7,947 nucleotides of DNA. Source: Chloroflexota bacterium (GTDB lineage Bacteria; Chloroflexota; Ktedonobacteria; Ktedonobacterales; Ktedonobacteraceae). Positions within the stretch are counted from its first letter, which is position 1. Each line of letters starts with the position of its first letter. Of this stretch, positions 7,501 to 7,947 are shown piece after piece. The stretch lies in contig JAJZEJ010000731.1 of assembly GCA_021828635.1 (NCBI GenBank), forward strand, positions 1 through 7,947, in the 5' to 3' direction. A model generated the notes under the pieces. It saw nothing but the letters and a program-made list of their open reading frames with translations, made no database searches and had not been told where the DNA came from. The position numbers and the translations under genes are program-made.

Positions 7501-7947
7501 ACGGGACGTGGTAGCGTAGGCGGGTACAAATCGATGATGCCACCACGATGGCTGAATTGTCCCGGCTCCTCTACCTCCGCAACCGGCTCATAGCCAAGAT
7601 TATAGAGATGCTCAAGCAGTGACGTTAGATCTACCTCTTGCCCTGGTTGCAGGGTGAACATTGATTCCGCAAGCTCTTTAGACGGAATAACGAGCTGCGT
7701 TAGCACCCGTGCCGAGCAGATCACCAGGGGTGCGTTACGGCGCATGGTTAGTGCGATCAATGTTTGCATGCGCTTTTGTGTGGTCTCAGCATCACTGATG
7801 AGCCGCTCGTAGGGTAGCGCGTCGCGGTCTGGCAGAAAGTAGACCTCCTGTTGCGATGGCAAGAAGGCTTTGATACTTTCCAGCATCTGGTTAGCCTGAG
7901 CTTCGTCTTTCACCACGAGCAAGATAGGCTGTTGTAAGGTATTGACA
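4578..7947 (-). CDS. mfd: Transcription-repair coupling factor Mfd (5' end outside the window)
   Basis: Mfd is an ATP-dependent DNA translocase that pushes or removes RNA polymerase stalled at lesions and recruits UvrA for nucleotide excision repair. Residues are numbered from the TTG at 7922. The UvrB-like N-terminal module includes [15 protein letters not shown] (121-135) and [16 protein letters not shown] (142-157). The RNA-polymerase-interacting (CarD-like) domain is near 448-505 ([16 protein letters not shown]). The helicase core has Walker [10 protein letters not shown] (601-609), DEEQ (702-705), TATPIPRT (728-735) and QLRGRVGR (871-878). The RecG-like translocation motif spans about 903-938, and the C-terminal D7-like domain about 978-1085. 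All key motifs are intact. The frame stays open upstream of 7922 to the edge (codons VNTLQQPI, fitting the family's hydrophobic first strand), so the TTG is not the true start and perhaps 40-100 N-terminal residues are missing. Its promoter is outside the window. Confidence 0.97.
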   Translation of the reverse strand, partial: VNTLQQPILLVVKDEAQANQMLESIKAFLPSQQEVYFLPDRDALPYERLISDAETTQKRMQTLIALTMRRNAPLVICSARVLTQLVIPSKELAESMFTLQPGQEVDLTSLLEHLYNLGYEPVAEVEEPGQFSHRGGIIDLYPPTLPRPVRVEFFGDEVESLRTFDQETQRSLNPITDCIIGPAREALPVRGPEAVTNLELLDSKILHRDAEERWNQNLELLRQRRSFDDIAFYLPYLHERATILDYLPRQSLILLDNPASIQSQIAELDMQADELKERLERERENPTHLRPASVSWDQLEPQLQQHLQLHFADILSTAAGDFEFSQRGGTEHLMPIYTSANSYGGRLRAFVQDCRKLLDSRERVIIVTAQARRMAEVLSDESILQDAAIHASPGTNINQLPESGTLTLIQGQLTEGWQSNSLGLHIYTDTEIFGWSRRRNPQRRKLITPSSFLAELNPGDYVVHQEHGIGRFEGLIKLNLTNVEREYLLIHYAGTDKLYIPTDQLDRITRYIGMGESVPALSKLGTTEWTRAKTKVKENVQDIARELLRLYSQREAVQGHAFPSDSEQPWLQELEDAFPYEETPDQARAIEEVKGDMERPRPMDRLVCGDVGYGKTEVALRAAFKAVLDQRQVAILVPTTVLALQHFNTFRERLKAYPVRVELLSRFRSEKEQKQVLEDLAFGKVDIIIGTHRLLQKDVVFFNLGLLVVDEEQRFGVSHKERLKQLRSEIDVLTMTATPIPRTLHMSLVNLRDMSVIETPPQERLPIRTTIREYDEPLIREAIMREIDRGGQIFFVHNRVQGIQIIAQKLQKLLPEARIAVGHGQMNEDQLERVMIDFSNGEYDVLVSTTIIENGLDIPNANTIIVNNASHFGLSQLYQLRGRVGRGTHQAFAYFFYAKNARLTPIQEKRLRAIFEATELGAGFRIAMKDLEIRGAGNLLGAEQSGFMNSVGFDLYCKLLAEAVQELQGQQAEVAAPTTAVDLPLTAYLPDDYIGDRTLKVNFYQRLANLASPEQVETMTAELSDRFGAPPLAVQNLLALIKLKVAAAHLGYESIALKDTEFVLTVKRSVIPNRVALYRKFRNEARVQQGVIRIPRRLLGSHWLEQLQTLLPAITAPASSTA

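Noticed and set aside
7190..7546. 118-residue minus-strand ORF within mfd
   Set aside because: It is out of frame with an intact, motif-complete Mfd and rich in Arg/Cys, as expected of a shadow frame.

Overview
The window holds three plus-strand genes followed by one long minus-strand gene that runs off the right edge. The only protein with an unambiguous cellular function is the minus-strand one: Mfd, the transcription-repair coupling factor. The others are a DUF2079 multi-pass membrane protein, an unrecognised two-domain protein with a long disordered linker, and a small protein joining a DUF4388 (PATAN-like) domain to a winged-helix-like C-terminus. The style of the proteins, and base composition that looks close to even, suggest a Chloroflexota bacterium, possibly of the Ktedonobacteria. 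The clues are a DUF2079 protein with a beta-rich C-terminal extension, a PATAN-plus-helix-turn-helix protein, and the sequence flavour of Mfd. This placement is inference from memory of these families, not a database result.

Layout. Bases 1-36 may carry the last codons of an upstream gene ending in an ATGA overlap. DUF2079 spans 33-2303. A 31-bp gap containing a small perfect hairpin and a ribosome binding site leads into the unknown protein at 2335-3681, so these two are probably co-transcribed. Bases 3682-3933 are a visibly AT-richer intergenic region. It holds weak hairpins, a T7 run, and a plausible extended -10 promoter overlapped by a perfect CATAAC/GTTATG dyad. The DUF4388 gene follows at 3934-4569. 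Mfd comes from the other strand, with only 8 bp between the two stop codons.

How the parts relate. DUF2079 and the unknown gene look like an operon that is transcriptionally separable from the DUF4388 gene. The DUF4388 gene and mfd converge with no room for terminators between them. A terminator-like hairpin followed by a U-rich stretch, correctly oriented for mfd, lies inside the DUF4388 coding sequence, so the two transcripts should overlap at their 3' ends. I see no tRNA, rRNA, CRISPR array, transposase, integrase or attachment site. I do not see a convincing new multi-gene system. The most novel-looking items are the unknown protein at 2335-3681 and the regulatory arrangement around the DUF4388 gene.
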